Assembly: GCA_938084685.1 (NCBI GenBank)
Contig: CALKGE010000003.1
Location: forward strand, 35,898-99,897
Length of the DNA stretch: 64,000 bases
Direction: 5' to 3'
Source of the DNA: an uncultured Pirellulaceae bacterium
GTDB taxonomy: Bacteria > Planctomycetota > Planctomycetia > Pirellulales > Pirellulaceae
Below, piece by piece: positions 32,970 through 41,203 of this stretch; positions within the stretch are counted from its first letter, which is position 1, and each line of letters starts with the position of its first letter. Position numbers and translations under genes: made by a program. Under the pieces are notes generated by a model. That model made no database searches, had not been told where the DNA came from, and was given only the letters and a program-made list of their open reading frames with translations.

Positions 32970-35447
32970 ATGGATATCGGGAGTCTTGTCGTGATTTTTA
33001 AGCGTTCGCTCGTTTTGTTGCTCCTATTAGTGGGTGTCACCGATTGGGGGTTGGGAGCGGAATTGGAGGTGTTTCCGAAGGACGTAGAGTTGCGTTATCG
33101 GACTGATTTGCAGCGGGTTGTCGTGTTGCTTCACGACCAGGATAAAAGCCGAGAGGTTACAGGAGAGGTGGAGTTTAAATTTGCCGATTCCAACGTGGCT
33201 GAAGTCTCGTCAGATGGTATTATTCGACCTAAATCGAACGGTAATGCAACAATTCAGGTCAGATTGGGCAAGCTTCAGAACGAACTTCGAGTGGGTGTCA
33301 CTGATTATGAGTTGGAGGGGCCTGTAAGTTTTGAGTTGCATATTCAGCCGATTTTGGCTGCCAGGGGATGTTCGACAGGGCCCTGTCACGGTAAAGCTCG
33401 AGGACAAAACGGATTCAAGCTATCTCTGTTAGGGTTTGACTCAGATTTTGACTTTGGCGCTTTGACTCGTGAAGCTCGTGGCCGTCGGATATTCCCAGCT
33501 TCTCCTCAGGAGAGTTTGCTACTTACCAAAGGATCCGGTCGTGTCCCTCATGGAGGCGGCGTGCGTTTACCCGACGATAGCATTGATTATGAAACCGTAC
33601 GCCGCTGGATTCAGCTGGGAGCACCTCGGCAAATCGACGAAGAACCGGTTTTGGAAAGTATCGAGATTTTCCCGACGGATCGCGTGATGGTTCCCGAGGA
33701 AACTCAGCAACTGGTTGTCATCGCCACCTATTCCGATGGCTCCCGACGTGATGTCACTGGACAGAGTGCCTTTCAATCCAATGAAAGTGCTGTTGTAGGA
33801 GTTTCCGACGAAGGTGTCATCAAGTCCGGCCCGATTCCAGGGGAAGCCACCATTATGGCTCGGTTTATGGGAGGTATTGCCACTTGTCGAGTCCTTATAC
33901 CTTTGGCCGGAGAGGTTCCTGATCAGTACTACGCTGACTTGCCTCGTAACAATTTTATTGACGACAAGGTATGGGATAAGTTACAGCGGCTTGGTATTAC
34001 TGTTTCGGAACCCGCCGAGGATTCAAAGATCGTCCGCCGGCTCTTTATTGACATCATTGGCAGAATTCCCACTCCAGAAGAAGCTCAGCAATACGTCAAC
34101 GATACCGCTCAGAATAAACGCGAGAAACTTGTTGACTGGTTACTGGAACAACCTGAGTACGCAGATCATTGGGCTAATAAGTGGACCGATTTATTGCGCC
34201 CGAATCCCTACCGGGTAGGTATTAAAGCCGTTCTCAACTACGACAACTGGATCCGAGAAGCGTTTCGGGAGAACCGTCCGTATGATGAGTTTGTTCGTGG
34301 ACTAGTAACCGCCGAAGGTTCAACATTCCGTAATGGCGCCTCGACGCTGTTTCGTGACCGTCGCTCACCTGATGAAGTCACGACTCTGGTGAGTCAGTTA
34401 TTTCTGGGGATCCGGCTCGAATGTGCCAAGTGTCACCATCACCCATTTGAGAGGTGGAGTCAGGAGGATTTCTATTCCTTTGCAGCTTTCTTCGCTCGCG
34501 TTGGTCGGAAAGGAACTGGGCTTTCGCCCCCCATTTCTGGCAGTGAGGAAGTGATCATGGAGGCGAAAAGTGGTAGCGTGTCACATCCTATCACCGGGAA
34601 AGTCTTGTCTCCCCGACCGCTGTACGGCTCGGTGGAATTATCCGAAGCGGAAATCCAAAGTGATTATGCTATGCGAGGGAAGCTGGCCGACTGGTTGGTT
34701 GCCAGTAATAACGACTATTTTGCCAACGTGATGGCTAACAGAGTTTGGGCAGACATGATGGGCCGTGGGCTTGTAGAGCCAGTAGATGATTTGCGAGCTA
34801 CCAACCCCGCGACCAACGAGCCCTTGCTGACGGCTTTGGGAGAGTATTTTGCTGAGAATAAATATGATATCAAGAAGCTGATCGGAGTTATCGCCAAGTC
34901 TCATGTGTATGGTCTGAGTTCTGAGCCAACGGATCGGAACATCGCTGACACTCGAAATCATTCACGCCACTATCGAGTTCGTTTACGAGCTGAAGTGTTG
35001 CTGGATGCGATATCAGATATTACTGGAATGCCCAACGAATTTGCGGCCATGCCTTATGGTTCACGGTCCAATCAAATATGGACTCACCGCGTCTCCAGCC
35101 TGTTTCTGGACACGTTTGGCCGTCCTGACCCCAATCAGGACCCTCCCTGTGAGCGGACTCCGGATTCCACGGTCACTCAGATTTTGCATCTGATGAATTC
35201 ACCGGAATTGCATGCCAAAGTAACAAATAGCTCGAATTCGATTTCTAAAATGATCGATCAACAGAAGGCAGAACCTGCCGAGGTGATCAAGCATATTTAT
35301 CTGCTTTGTTATAGTCGTGAACCAGATGGTGAAGAATTGGAAATTTGTCGTAAGATTTTTGAAGAAAACAAAGACAATCCCAAGAGTGCTGCTTCCTATA
35401 TCCTGTGGGCTTTGATGAACACTCCAGAATTTACATTAAAGGACTAG
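32970..35447 (+). CDS. DUF1549/DUF1553 'planctomycete cytochrome' protein with Ig-like N-terminus
   Basis: 825 aa from ATG 32970; a GTG at 32991 with GGGAG seven nt upstream is an equally good start. Signal peptide, then a bacterial Ig-like (BIG_2-type) domain (LEVFPKDVELRYRTDL ... IRPKSNGNATIQVRLG). A short haem-like segment with C-x4-CH (CSTGPCHG, ~nt 33370) precedes GFKLSLLGFDSDFDF. A DUF1549 domain with CAKCHHHPFERWSQEDF and a DUF1553 C-terminal half (LADWLVASNNDYFANVMANRVW) follow. Such proteins are exported in planctomycetes and pair with DUF1501 or PPC-domain partners; a role in polysaccharide or sulfated-glycan processing is often suggested but unproved. The next gene starts 11 nt after its stop, an operon. 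Confidence 0.85.
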   Translation: MDIGSLVVIFKRSLVLLLLLVGVTDWGLGAELEVFPKDVELRYRTDLQRVVVLLHDQDKSREVTGEVEFKFADSNVAEVSSDGIIRPKSNGNATIQVRLGKLQNELRVGVTDYELEGPVSFELHIQPILAARGCSTGPCHGKARGQNGFKLSLLGFDSDFDFGALTREARGRRIFPASPQESLLLTKGSGRVPHGGGVRLPDDSIDYETVRRWIQLGAPRQIDEEPVLESIEIFPTDRVMVPEETQQLVVIATYSDGSRRDVTGQSAFQSNESAVVGVSDEGVIKSGPIPGEATIMARFMGGIATCRVLIPLAGEVPDQYYADLPRNNFIDDKVWDKLQRLGITVSEPAEDSKIVRRLFIDIIGRIPTPEEAQQYVNDTAQNKREKLVDWLLEQPEYADHWANKWTDLLRPNPYRVGIKAVLNYDNWIREAFRENRPYDEFVRGLVTAEGSTFRNGASTLFRDRRSPDEVTTLVSQLFLGIRLECAKCHHHPFERWSQEDFYSFAAFFARVGRKGTGLSPPISGSEEVIMEAKSGSVSHPITGKVLSPRPLYGSVELSEAEIQSDYAMRGKLADWLVASNNDYFANVMANRVWADMMGRGLVEPVDDLRATNPATNEPLLTALGEYFAENKYDIKKLIGVIAKSHVYGLSSEPTDRNIADTRNHSRHYRVRLRAEVLLDAISDITGMPNEFAAMPYGSRSNQIWTHRVSSLFLDTFGRPDPNQDPPCERTPDSTVTQILHLMNSPELHAKVTNSSNSISKMIDQQKAEPAEVIKHIYLLCYSREPDGEELEICRKIFEENKDNPKSAASYILWALMNTPEFTLKD
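33028..33043 (-). repeat. Repeat copy inside the 5' coding end of the DUF1549 gene
   Basis: TAGTGGGTGTCACCGA is identical over 16 nt to the inverted copy of cluster A (22755-22770). It encodes part of the signal peptide region (LVGVTDW). A second, shorter copy AGTGGGTGTCAC lies at 33290-33301 in the same gene and is read in the same frame (VGVTD). Confidence 0.6.
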
Positions 35448-35458
35448 GAGCGTTAATC

Positions 35459-37060
35459 ATGAACAGCAAGCTTTTTATTGCCGCAGCTCTTTTCTTAACG
35501 ATGGTTCAGCATGTCCTGGCTGCTCCTCCGGCTATTACTTCCTATTTCCCGGCCGGGCTGCAGAGAGGGACGACGGCATCGATTACACTGACCGGCTCCT
35601 GGACGAAGTGGCCGGTCAACGTGGATGGCGAGTTTCCTGAAGGAATGAGTGTAAAAACTTTGGAAAGTGCCGGCGTATTAGAATTCACCGTCGGTGAAAA
35701 TGTTGGAGCCGGACCTTATTACTTTCGAATTTACGATGGTGAGGGTGCCAGTAATCTTGTACCGATTGTCGTTGGCAATGTTACTGAGGTAAACGAAGAG
35801 GAGCCGAATGCTAAACCTGGAGAGTGGAAAACCATTGAGCTTCCGGCGGTTGTCAATGGACAACTCAAGGAGTCTCGTGACGTTGATATCATCGGTGTTC
35901 AGTTGGCAGAAGGGGAAACACTATCGGTGATGCTCGTGGCTAACAACCTGCTCGGTTCCCCGATGGATGGCATTGTTCAGGTTGCGGACGAACGAGGATT
36001 TGTCGTCGCTCAGAACGATGATGAGCGTAATATCGATCCTCAGTTGACGTTCACGGCAGCTCGTACCGGTGTCTACCAGATCCGTACGTTTGCCTTTCCC
36101 ACGCAGCCCAATTCCACGATTGGATTCTCAGCGGCTGGCACCTACGTTTATCGAATGACGGTTTCCAAACAGAAGTTTCTCGACTACTGTTTGCCGCTGA
36201 GTCAGAACGGAAATCCCATGGCTCTGCAGCCTGTTGGACCTGGATTTGATAGGGAACCTGTCGAAGCACTCATTGCAGCTAATGGCTATCTGTCGTTGCC
36301 AGGAGTTCCGGGGAGCGTCCCGGTCTCCAGTTTTGAAGGAGCGGTAGTCGTTGTACCGTCCCCGGGCAACGAGACTTCCCAGCCAGCCGTTTCAGTACCA
36401 GTCAGTTTGAGTGGTTTATTGTCGCAGCGGGAAGAAGTCCATCTTGTGCAGCTGAAAGATCTTAAAAAAGATGTATCATTGTCGATTAAGGCATATGCTC
36501 GCAGGCTAGGCTTCCCCACGGATCCTTTCCTGCAGATTCTGGATGAGGAGGGTAAGGTGTTAACCACTCAGGATGACAAAAGCCGTACGGAACGAGATCC
36601 TGAGTTTAGCTACAAGGTTCCTGCTGACGGTAATTATCAACTTTCGATCAGGGATTTGCATCGTCAGGGCGGAGAACGTTACGCTTATCGTGTTGATGTG
36701 GAAATCGTCAGCCCAGGAATTGAAATGAGTGTGGACCGGGGCGAGCTATTAAAGACGAAGGATGATCTCTTGATTCCTGTGACCATTGTACGTGAGGCAG
36801 GCTTTGCTAAAGAGCTGGAGGTGACTCTCACCGGTTTACCTGAAGGTTTATCGGCGGAGGTTGTTAAGTCAGAACCAACAGGCGACTCAGCAAAAAAAGT
36901 AGAGCTTGTACTCAAAGGGGAACCTCAGGCATTTTCCGGTCCGGTAACGATCGTAGGAACGTACGAAGGGGGAAGCATCGAGGCACATTACCTGCTCAAG
37001 AATTCCACGTTAACTCGCAACCGTTTTTGGCTGACCGTACTGCCTGCGGCCGCCGAGTAA
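35459..37060 (+). CDS. Exported PPC-domain protein, partner of the DUF1549 gene
   Basis: 533 aa from ATG 35459 (TAGGAG upstream), 11 nt after the DUF1549 gene. A signal peptide (LFIAAALFLTMVQHVLAA) is followed by an Ig-like start (ITSYFPAGLQRGTTASITLTG). Two pre-peptidase C-terminal (PPC)-like sandwich domains come next: VNGQLKESRDVDIIGVQLAEGETLSVMLVA around nt 35850-35950, and KDVSLSIKAYARRLGFPTDPFLQILDEEG around nt 36470-36550. The end is beta-rich. PPC domains are protein- or surface-binding modules. Together with the upstream DUF1549/1553 protein this makes a typical planctomycete exported pair, transcribed as one unit. Confidence 0.82.
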   Translation: MNSKLFIAAALFLTMVQHVLAAPPAITSYFPAGLQRGTTASITLTGSWTKWPVNVDGEFPEGMSVKTLESAGVLEFTVGENVGAGPYYFRIYDGEGASNLVPIVVGNVTEVNEEEPNAKPGEWKTIELPAVVNGQLKESRDVDIIGVQLAEGETLSVMLVANNLLGSPMDGIVQVADERGFVVAQNDDERNIDPQLTFTAARTGVYQIRTFAFPTQPNSTIGFSAAGTYVYRMTVSKQKFLDYCLPLSQNGNPMALQPVGPGFDREPVEALIAANGYLSLPGVPGSVPVSSFEGAVVVVPSPGNETSQPAVSVPVSLSGLLSQREEVHLVQLKDLKKDVSLSIKAYARRLGFPTDPFLQILDEEGKVLTTQDDKSRTERDPEFSYKVPADGNYQLSIRDLHRQGGERYAYRVDVEIVSPGIEMSVDRGELLKTKDDLLIPVTIVREAGFAKELEVTLTGLPEGLSAEVVKSEPTGDSAKKVELVLKGEPQAFSGPVTIVGTYEGGSIEAHYLLKNSTLTRNRFWLTVLPAAAE

Positions 37061-37070
37061 TTCCGGACGT

Positions 37071-37886
37071 TCAGCTATGCATGATGATTCCACCGTCAAC
37101 ATTGATGGTCTGACCGGTGATATTACCTGCTGCTTGAGAAGCTAGAAAAACAGCCGTTTTCCCGATGTCTTCAGGGGTTTGCCACCGCCCCAGCGGACAG
37201 ATGGTGCGGATTTTTTCACCAGCCCAGTCTTCATATTCCTGCTTGTCCTGGTCCGTTTGTCGTTCATTCCAGGCAGCCCACACACTTCTGTTAAGGGTGG
37301 TCTGGATCATACCAGGACTAATGGCATTGGCACGAACGTTATAGGGAGCGAAGTCTTTAGCAACGACTTGCATGAAATTCACAATGGCGGCTTTAGCCGC
37401 ACTGTACGGTGGATCGGTTTGAGACCCCATTTGGGCTGCGATCGACGCAATAAACAAAATGCTTCCCGCTCCACAATGTTGCATGTGACTGGCAAAAGCA
37501 TGCGCTACGTTGACAGCACCCATGAGATTGACCTCGAGTACGAAAGGCCAGTCGGATGGTTCCATTTCCCAAAATGGAAATCCAAACTTATTGGACCCGA
37601 CACCTGCTGCATAGACGATGTGCTTGAGTTTGCTCTGTTTACCTCCTAATTCAGAAGCGAGTGCCTTCACAGCTTCATAGTTTGTTGCATCTAAAATGCT
37701 CCCACAAACCTCGCCAGCTGCCGTGTCGTTCATGGTGCGGGCAGCATGAGTGACCTGGGGATCGATGTCTGCAAGCACTACATCGGCTCCTTCGTTGGCG
37801 AACTGTTGGGCGATTGCCTGCCCAATTCCTTTGGCTCCACCGATGACCAGCACACCATCATTGGTTAACGCTAAATCCATATCCAT
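37071..37886 (-). CDS. SDR-family oxidoreductase
   Basis: 271 aa; an alternative Met lies two codons in. Short-chain dehydrogenase fold: NAD(P) motif GGAKGIGQAI near the N-terminus, VYAAGVGSN, VNLMGAVNVAHAF, catalytic Ser in FIASIAAQMG and the Tyr-x3-Lys as YSAAKAAIV. ISPGMIQTTL and the C-terminal TGQTINVDGGI follow. It is complete and probably active on a secondary alcohol or ketone. Its stop is 10 nt from the convergent PPC gene. The VOC gene upstream on the same strand ends 15 nt before its start, so they likely form a two-gene operon (VOC first). Confidence 0.92.
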   Translation of the reverse strand: MDMDLALTNDGVLVIGGAKGIGQAIAQQFANEGADVVLADIDPQVTHAARTMNDTAAGEVCGSILDATNYEAVKALASELGGKQSKLKHIVYAAGVGSNKFGFPFWEMEPSDWPFVLEVNLMGAVNVAHAFASHMQHCGAGSILFIASIAAQMGSQTDPPYSAAKAAIVNFMQVVAKDFAPYNVRANAISPGMIQTTLNRSVWAAWNERQTDQDKQEYEDWAGEKIRTICPLGRWQTPEDIGKTAVFLASQAAGNITGQTINVDGGIIMHS

Positions 37887-37901
37887 TGTACCTCCTCATC
37901 C

Positions 37902-38282
37902 CTATTCAGCTGCTTCGGGGGGCGGAACGCACAGTTCAATTGTGTGTCCGTCCGGGTCATGCAGGAAGAGTTGTTGGGCTCCATCGGGACGCACGCGACG
38001 AGGGTAGTGTTCGACCTGTAACGTATCCAGATGATCTTCCCAGGCATCAATATCGTCCACCATAAGTGCAAAGTGATTGCCGCGTGGATGCCCGCTAACA
38101 TCCTTGTCACGGTTTCCAATAATGTGCAATTCCTGAACTTCACCGAGTAGAAACCATGCTCCGGGGAAATCAAATGCTGGTCGGGGCAGTTGCGTTAGCT
38201 GCATCACATTGGAATAAAAATCGCAAGTTCGCTCCACGTCTTCCACGTGAATGGCAACATGGTTTAGTTCAAGAGTTCTCAT
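37902..38282 (-). CDS. VOC-family (glyoxalase/extradiol-dioxygenase-like) metalloprotein
   Basis: 126 aa. It has the paired beta-alpha-beta3 pattern of the vicinal-oxygen-chelate fold: NHVAIHVEDVERTCDFYSNVM (first His ligand), an internal HFALMVDDIDAWEDHL (second His), and FLHDPDGHTIELCVPP (Glu ligand) at the end. Candidates include lactoylglutathione-lyase-like, epoxide/fosfomycin-type or aromatic-ring-cleaving enzymes; the short length favours a small detoxification-type protein, but the substrate is not readable. It lies in an operon upstream of the SDR gene. Confidence 0.87.
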   Translation of the reverse strand: MRTLELNHVAIHVEDVERTCDFYSNVMQLTQLPRPAFDFPGAWFLLGEVQELHIIGNRDKDVSGHPRGNHFALMVDDIDAWEDHLDTLQVEHYPRRVRPDGAQQLFLHDPDGHTIELCVPPPEAAE

Positions 38283-38491
38283 GGTGTATCCTGGCGAAGA
38301 GTAACAGATGTTTTAAGAAAATGAATTAGTTCAGTACGAATGACGGGTGCGCCCGAGTTAATGCGGACGAGATCAGGTAGGCAGGTTGTTCGATTCGGTA
38401 GTACGAACTGGGACTACTACACAGAATCCAGTAGGCCACGTTGTTCTCGCCAAGGGTGACCAGGTCTGGACGTAAGATGGTATGTATTGAG

Positions 38492-39883
38492 TTAGTCCCA
38501 TTCCCCAAACTCGACTTCAATCACCATACTTTTAGGGTTTGTTGCATAAACAACTCGGACGGGACCATCCGGACTGTCCTTAATGACTTTGGCAAGTTCC
38601 GCTGCCGTCTTGACTCTTGACCACTGTAACATGGTGACTACGTACCCTTTACGCAGACCCGCCTGATAAAGCGGGCAGTCTTCGGGAATAGCTTCCACCA
38701 AAAGGCCGGCCGGATGAGGCTTGAGCATTGCCTTAACGATCGTTTCATTTGTTTTTTTGATTACTGCAGTCTGAGGAATGCCAATTCGCTCTATCTTCAC
38801 TTTCGACTTGTCACCAGGGACATGTTCACCCACGATGCGTCTCAGGTCTTCGAAATCTTTGACGGGTCGATCGTCGAATGCAGTAATGATATCTCCTCGA
38901 AGGAGTCCCGCTTTATGGGCTCCGGAATTCTCTTGCACACTTTCGATGTAACAGGCTTCGGGAGGACGCTCGCACATAACTCCCAAAAAGGCTCCCATAC
39001 GAAAATCCATTTCGGCTTGAATCGCCTGCTGCAATCGTTCTGCACCTACTTTGGTTCCCTGCGTACCATACAGTTTGACGTAAGTCAGTTTTTTTAACGG
39101 ATGGAGTTGATCCAGTCCTGCGTCTGTCAGTGGACAGTAGCGAATATCCAAATTGACCAGAGAGCTCAGTTTGGCAAGATGTTTTGCCGCGCTATCATCA
39201 AGTGGACAGCGTTTTACAATCAGCGAGGTCAGTTTTCGCATCCGGCCAATCATTTCAAACCAGTGTTCATCGATTTCGATTTCTTCAATCAGTAACTCCT
39301 CTGCCGAAGCGACCCAGGGCAGCATGTACAGATCGTCAGCATCACCTTGCCAGTTACTGTTGAATTGAAGTTGTCGCACGTAACCTGGCTCTGCTCCGAA
39401 ACGGGAATAAACATTGTCGTTCCAAACAGCACCAAGTGCTTTAAGGCCAATTATTGCATCGTTTTCCCGGACCAGATTAATGCGATTGAGTGCGGAAGCG
39501 GCTTGACGAGCGATTCGCTTGTTAGGCGAGGTTGCCAGCTTTTCCATCGATTGTCGCGGGATGCTATCGGCGCGGAAGCCTTGTTGGTCAGAAAGGGCTA
39601 GCTCAGAGAGTACATATAGCGACCGGGTGATGCCTTCGAGGTTCTGCTTCTCAATCTGTTCCAAAAGTGCCGGAATGACATCGATGCCCTGGTCTATGAG
39701 GTCAAGCATTGCCTGTTCACGTTCGACAAATCGCCGACTTGACAACTGTTTGGTCAACGCTTCCAAGGAGGGGGCTGAAGTCTGAGCGTTGACCAGCCCG
39801 CAGCCCAGGAGCAGCAGGCACAGACTTATGGACAGTTTGAAAGCAAACGTGTAACGAGCACTTGGGTGATGGTCTAGAGACAT
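38492..39883 (-). CDS. Exported LRR-PDZ protein
   Basis: 463 aa from ATG 39883. A signal peptide (TFAFKLSISLCLLLLGCGLVNA) comes first; VNAQ is the cleavage-site-like end. Then a short helical region (~30-120), a leucine-rich-repeat part (LTSLIVKRCPLDDSAAKHLAKLSSLVNLDIRYCPLTDAGLDQLHPLKKLTYVKLYGT) and two PDZ-like domains. The first PDZ has the carboxylate-loop-like FLGVMCE and the core AHKAGLLRGDIITAFDDRPVKDFEDLRRIV. The second is shorter (AGLLVEAIPEDCPLYQAGLRKGYVV). No serine-protease domain is present. The combination suggests a periplasmic binding or sensing protein. The 209 nt downstream of it hold no gene that I can support. Confidence 0.82.
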   Translation of the reverse strand: MSLDHHPSARYTFAFKLSISLCLLLLGCGLVNAQTSAPSLEALTKQLSSRRFVEREQAMLDLIDQGIDVIPALLEQIEKQNLEGITRSLYVLSELALSDQQGFRADSIPRQSMEKLATSPNKRIARQAASALNRINLVRENDAIIGLKALGAVWNDNVYSRFGAEPGYVRQLQFNSNWQGDADDLYMLPWVASAEELLIEEIEIDEHWFEMIGRMRKLTSLIVKRCPLDDSAAKHLAKLSSLVNLDIRYCPLTDAGLDQLHPLKKLTYVKLYGTQGTKVGAERLQQAIQAEMDFRMGAFLGVMCERPPEACYIESVQENSGAHKAGLLRGDIITAFDDRPVKDFEDLRRIVGEHVPGDKSKVKIERIGIPQTAVIKKTNETIVKAMLKPHPAGLLVEAIPEDCPLYQAGLRKGYVVTMLQWSRVKTAAELAKVIKDSPDGPVRVVYATNPKSMVIEVEFGEWD

Positions 39884-40055
39884 GGTCCATTGCCGTACAT
39901 AAAACAAAACACTACTCGGACCATTTTAGCAAAAAACCGATTTAAGTGCTTCGTAAATTGAGAGGCCGATTGAATTGGAAAACGGGAATTGTCGTGACGG
40001 TTGTGGATCACCTATGATGGGTTAAGTGATTTGTTTTTCTGGAGATGAAATCAAC

Positions 40056-41186
40056 GTGAAGGAACTTAAAAGAATACCATTTCGGCTGTTTATTCTGCTG
40101 ACCTGTTTGGTAGTGGTAGGCTGTCCGGGCGGTGAGGATGTTACTGATGCGAACGACGGGGTTGCGGAAGTGCGACGAGGCATTTTACTGCAATACACGC
40201 GGCAAGGCCGACTTACACCGGCAGTTCGAGAGAAGCTGCTCACGCTAAGGACCTCCGAGGCGCTAGTAAATTATGCTCAACAACAGGACGAAGCTTATTT
40301 GGATGAAGTGCCAGTGGATGGTCGACTGTGCATGAAAATGCTGGAGAAGATTGTGGCAATTGGTCCGAGGTACAGTGGTTCGCCGGGGATGCTTGAGCAA
40401 CAGACGATATTGGAAAAACACTTCACCGAGCAGGGTGGCAAAGTACAGTATCAACGGTTTAAGGCGAGAAACCCCGTTTCCCAACAGGGTGTCGAAACGG
40501 TGGATATGGCTAATATGATCGTACGTTGGCACCCCGAACGAACTCGGCGGATCCTCCTATGTGCTCATTACGATACTCGCCCGTTTCCAGACAATGATCC
40601 AGATCCGGCCAAGCGTAAAGGGTTGTTTGTCGGAGCAAACGATGGTGGTAGCGGAGTGGCTGTGTTGAGTGCTCTGGCCACGAAGTTTTCTGAGTTTGAG
40701 GGGGGATATGGCGTCGATATCGTTTTGTTTGACGGTGAAGAGCTGGTTTACAATAACGCTCGTGATCCTTTTTTTCTGGGGTCGACACACTTTGCAGAGC
40801 AATACGCGGCCGCGTCACAAAAGAAGCATCAATACGTTGCTGGAATTCTGCTGGATATGGTAGCTGACGCTGACTTGCAGATTTATCAGGAGATCAATTC
40901 TCGCCGATTGGCTCCGCGTGTAGTCCAACAGGTTTGGGCTACTGCGAAACGGTTAGGGGTAGCCGAGTTCAAGCCAAATGCGCGGCACGAAGTTCGTGAT
41001 GACCATTTGCCACTCAACAGGATTGCTCGGATTCCAACGATTGATTTGATTGACTTTGATTACCCCAGTCCTCAGAAGCGTGAAACTTACTGGCATACAA
41101 CTCACGATACGGTGGATAAGTGTTCAGCAATTTCCATGGCACACGTTGGCTGGGTCGTTTGGGAATGGATGCAGGGCCTCAAATAG
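40056..41186 (+). CDS. M28-family metallopeptidase, glutaminyl-cyclase-like lipoprotein
   Basis: 376 aa. The frame starts at 40026, but GTG 40056 (GGAGAT 11 nt before it) makes a lipoprotein signal with lipobox VVVGC, so it is probably membrane-anchored and periplasmic. Zinc-site residues are in order: CAHYDTRP (His-x-Asp), GANDGGSGVA (Asp), LFDGEEL (Glu-Glu) and DDHLPLNRIARIP (His). The end IDLIDFDYP ... WHTTHDTVDKC closely follows glutaminyl-peptide cyclotransferase rather than typical aminopeptidases. It would form N-terminal pyroglutamate on exported peptides. The next gene begins 17 nt after its stop, which could be a two-gene unit. Confidence 0.85.
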   Translation: MKELKRIPFRLFILLTCLVVVGCPGGEDVTDANDGVAEVRRGILLQYTRQGRLTPAVREKLLTLRTSEALVNYAQQQDEAYLDEVPVDGRLCMKMLEKIVAIGPRYSGSPGMLEQQTILEKHFTEQGGKVQYQRFKARNPVSQQGVETVDMANMIVRWHPERTRRILLCAHYDTRPFPDNDPDPAKRKGLFVGANDGGSGVAVLSALATKFSEFEGGYGVDIVLFDGEELVYNNARDPFFLGSTHFAEQYAAASQKKHQYVAGILLDMVADADLQIYQEINSRRLAPRVVQQVWATAKRLGVAEFKPNARHEVRDDHLPLNRIARIPTIDLIDFDYPSPQKRETYWHTTHDTVDKCSAISMAHVGWVVWEWMQGLK

Positions 41187-41203
41187 GAATCTAAAAGAAT
41201 AGT

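Noticed and set aside
38326..38520. 64-aa minus-strand frame between VOC and LRR-PDZ genes
   Set aside because: Overlaps the end of the LRR-PDZ gene, has no ribosome-binding site and no protein-like pattern.
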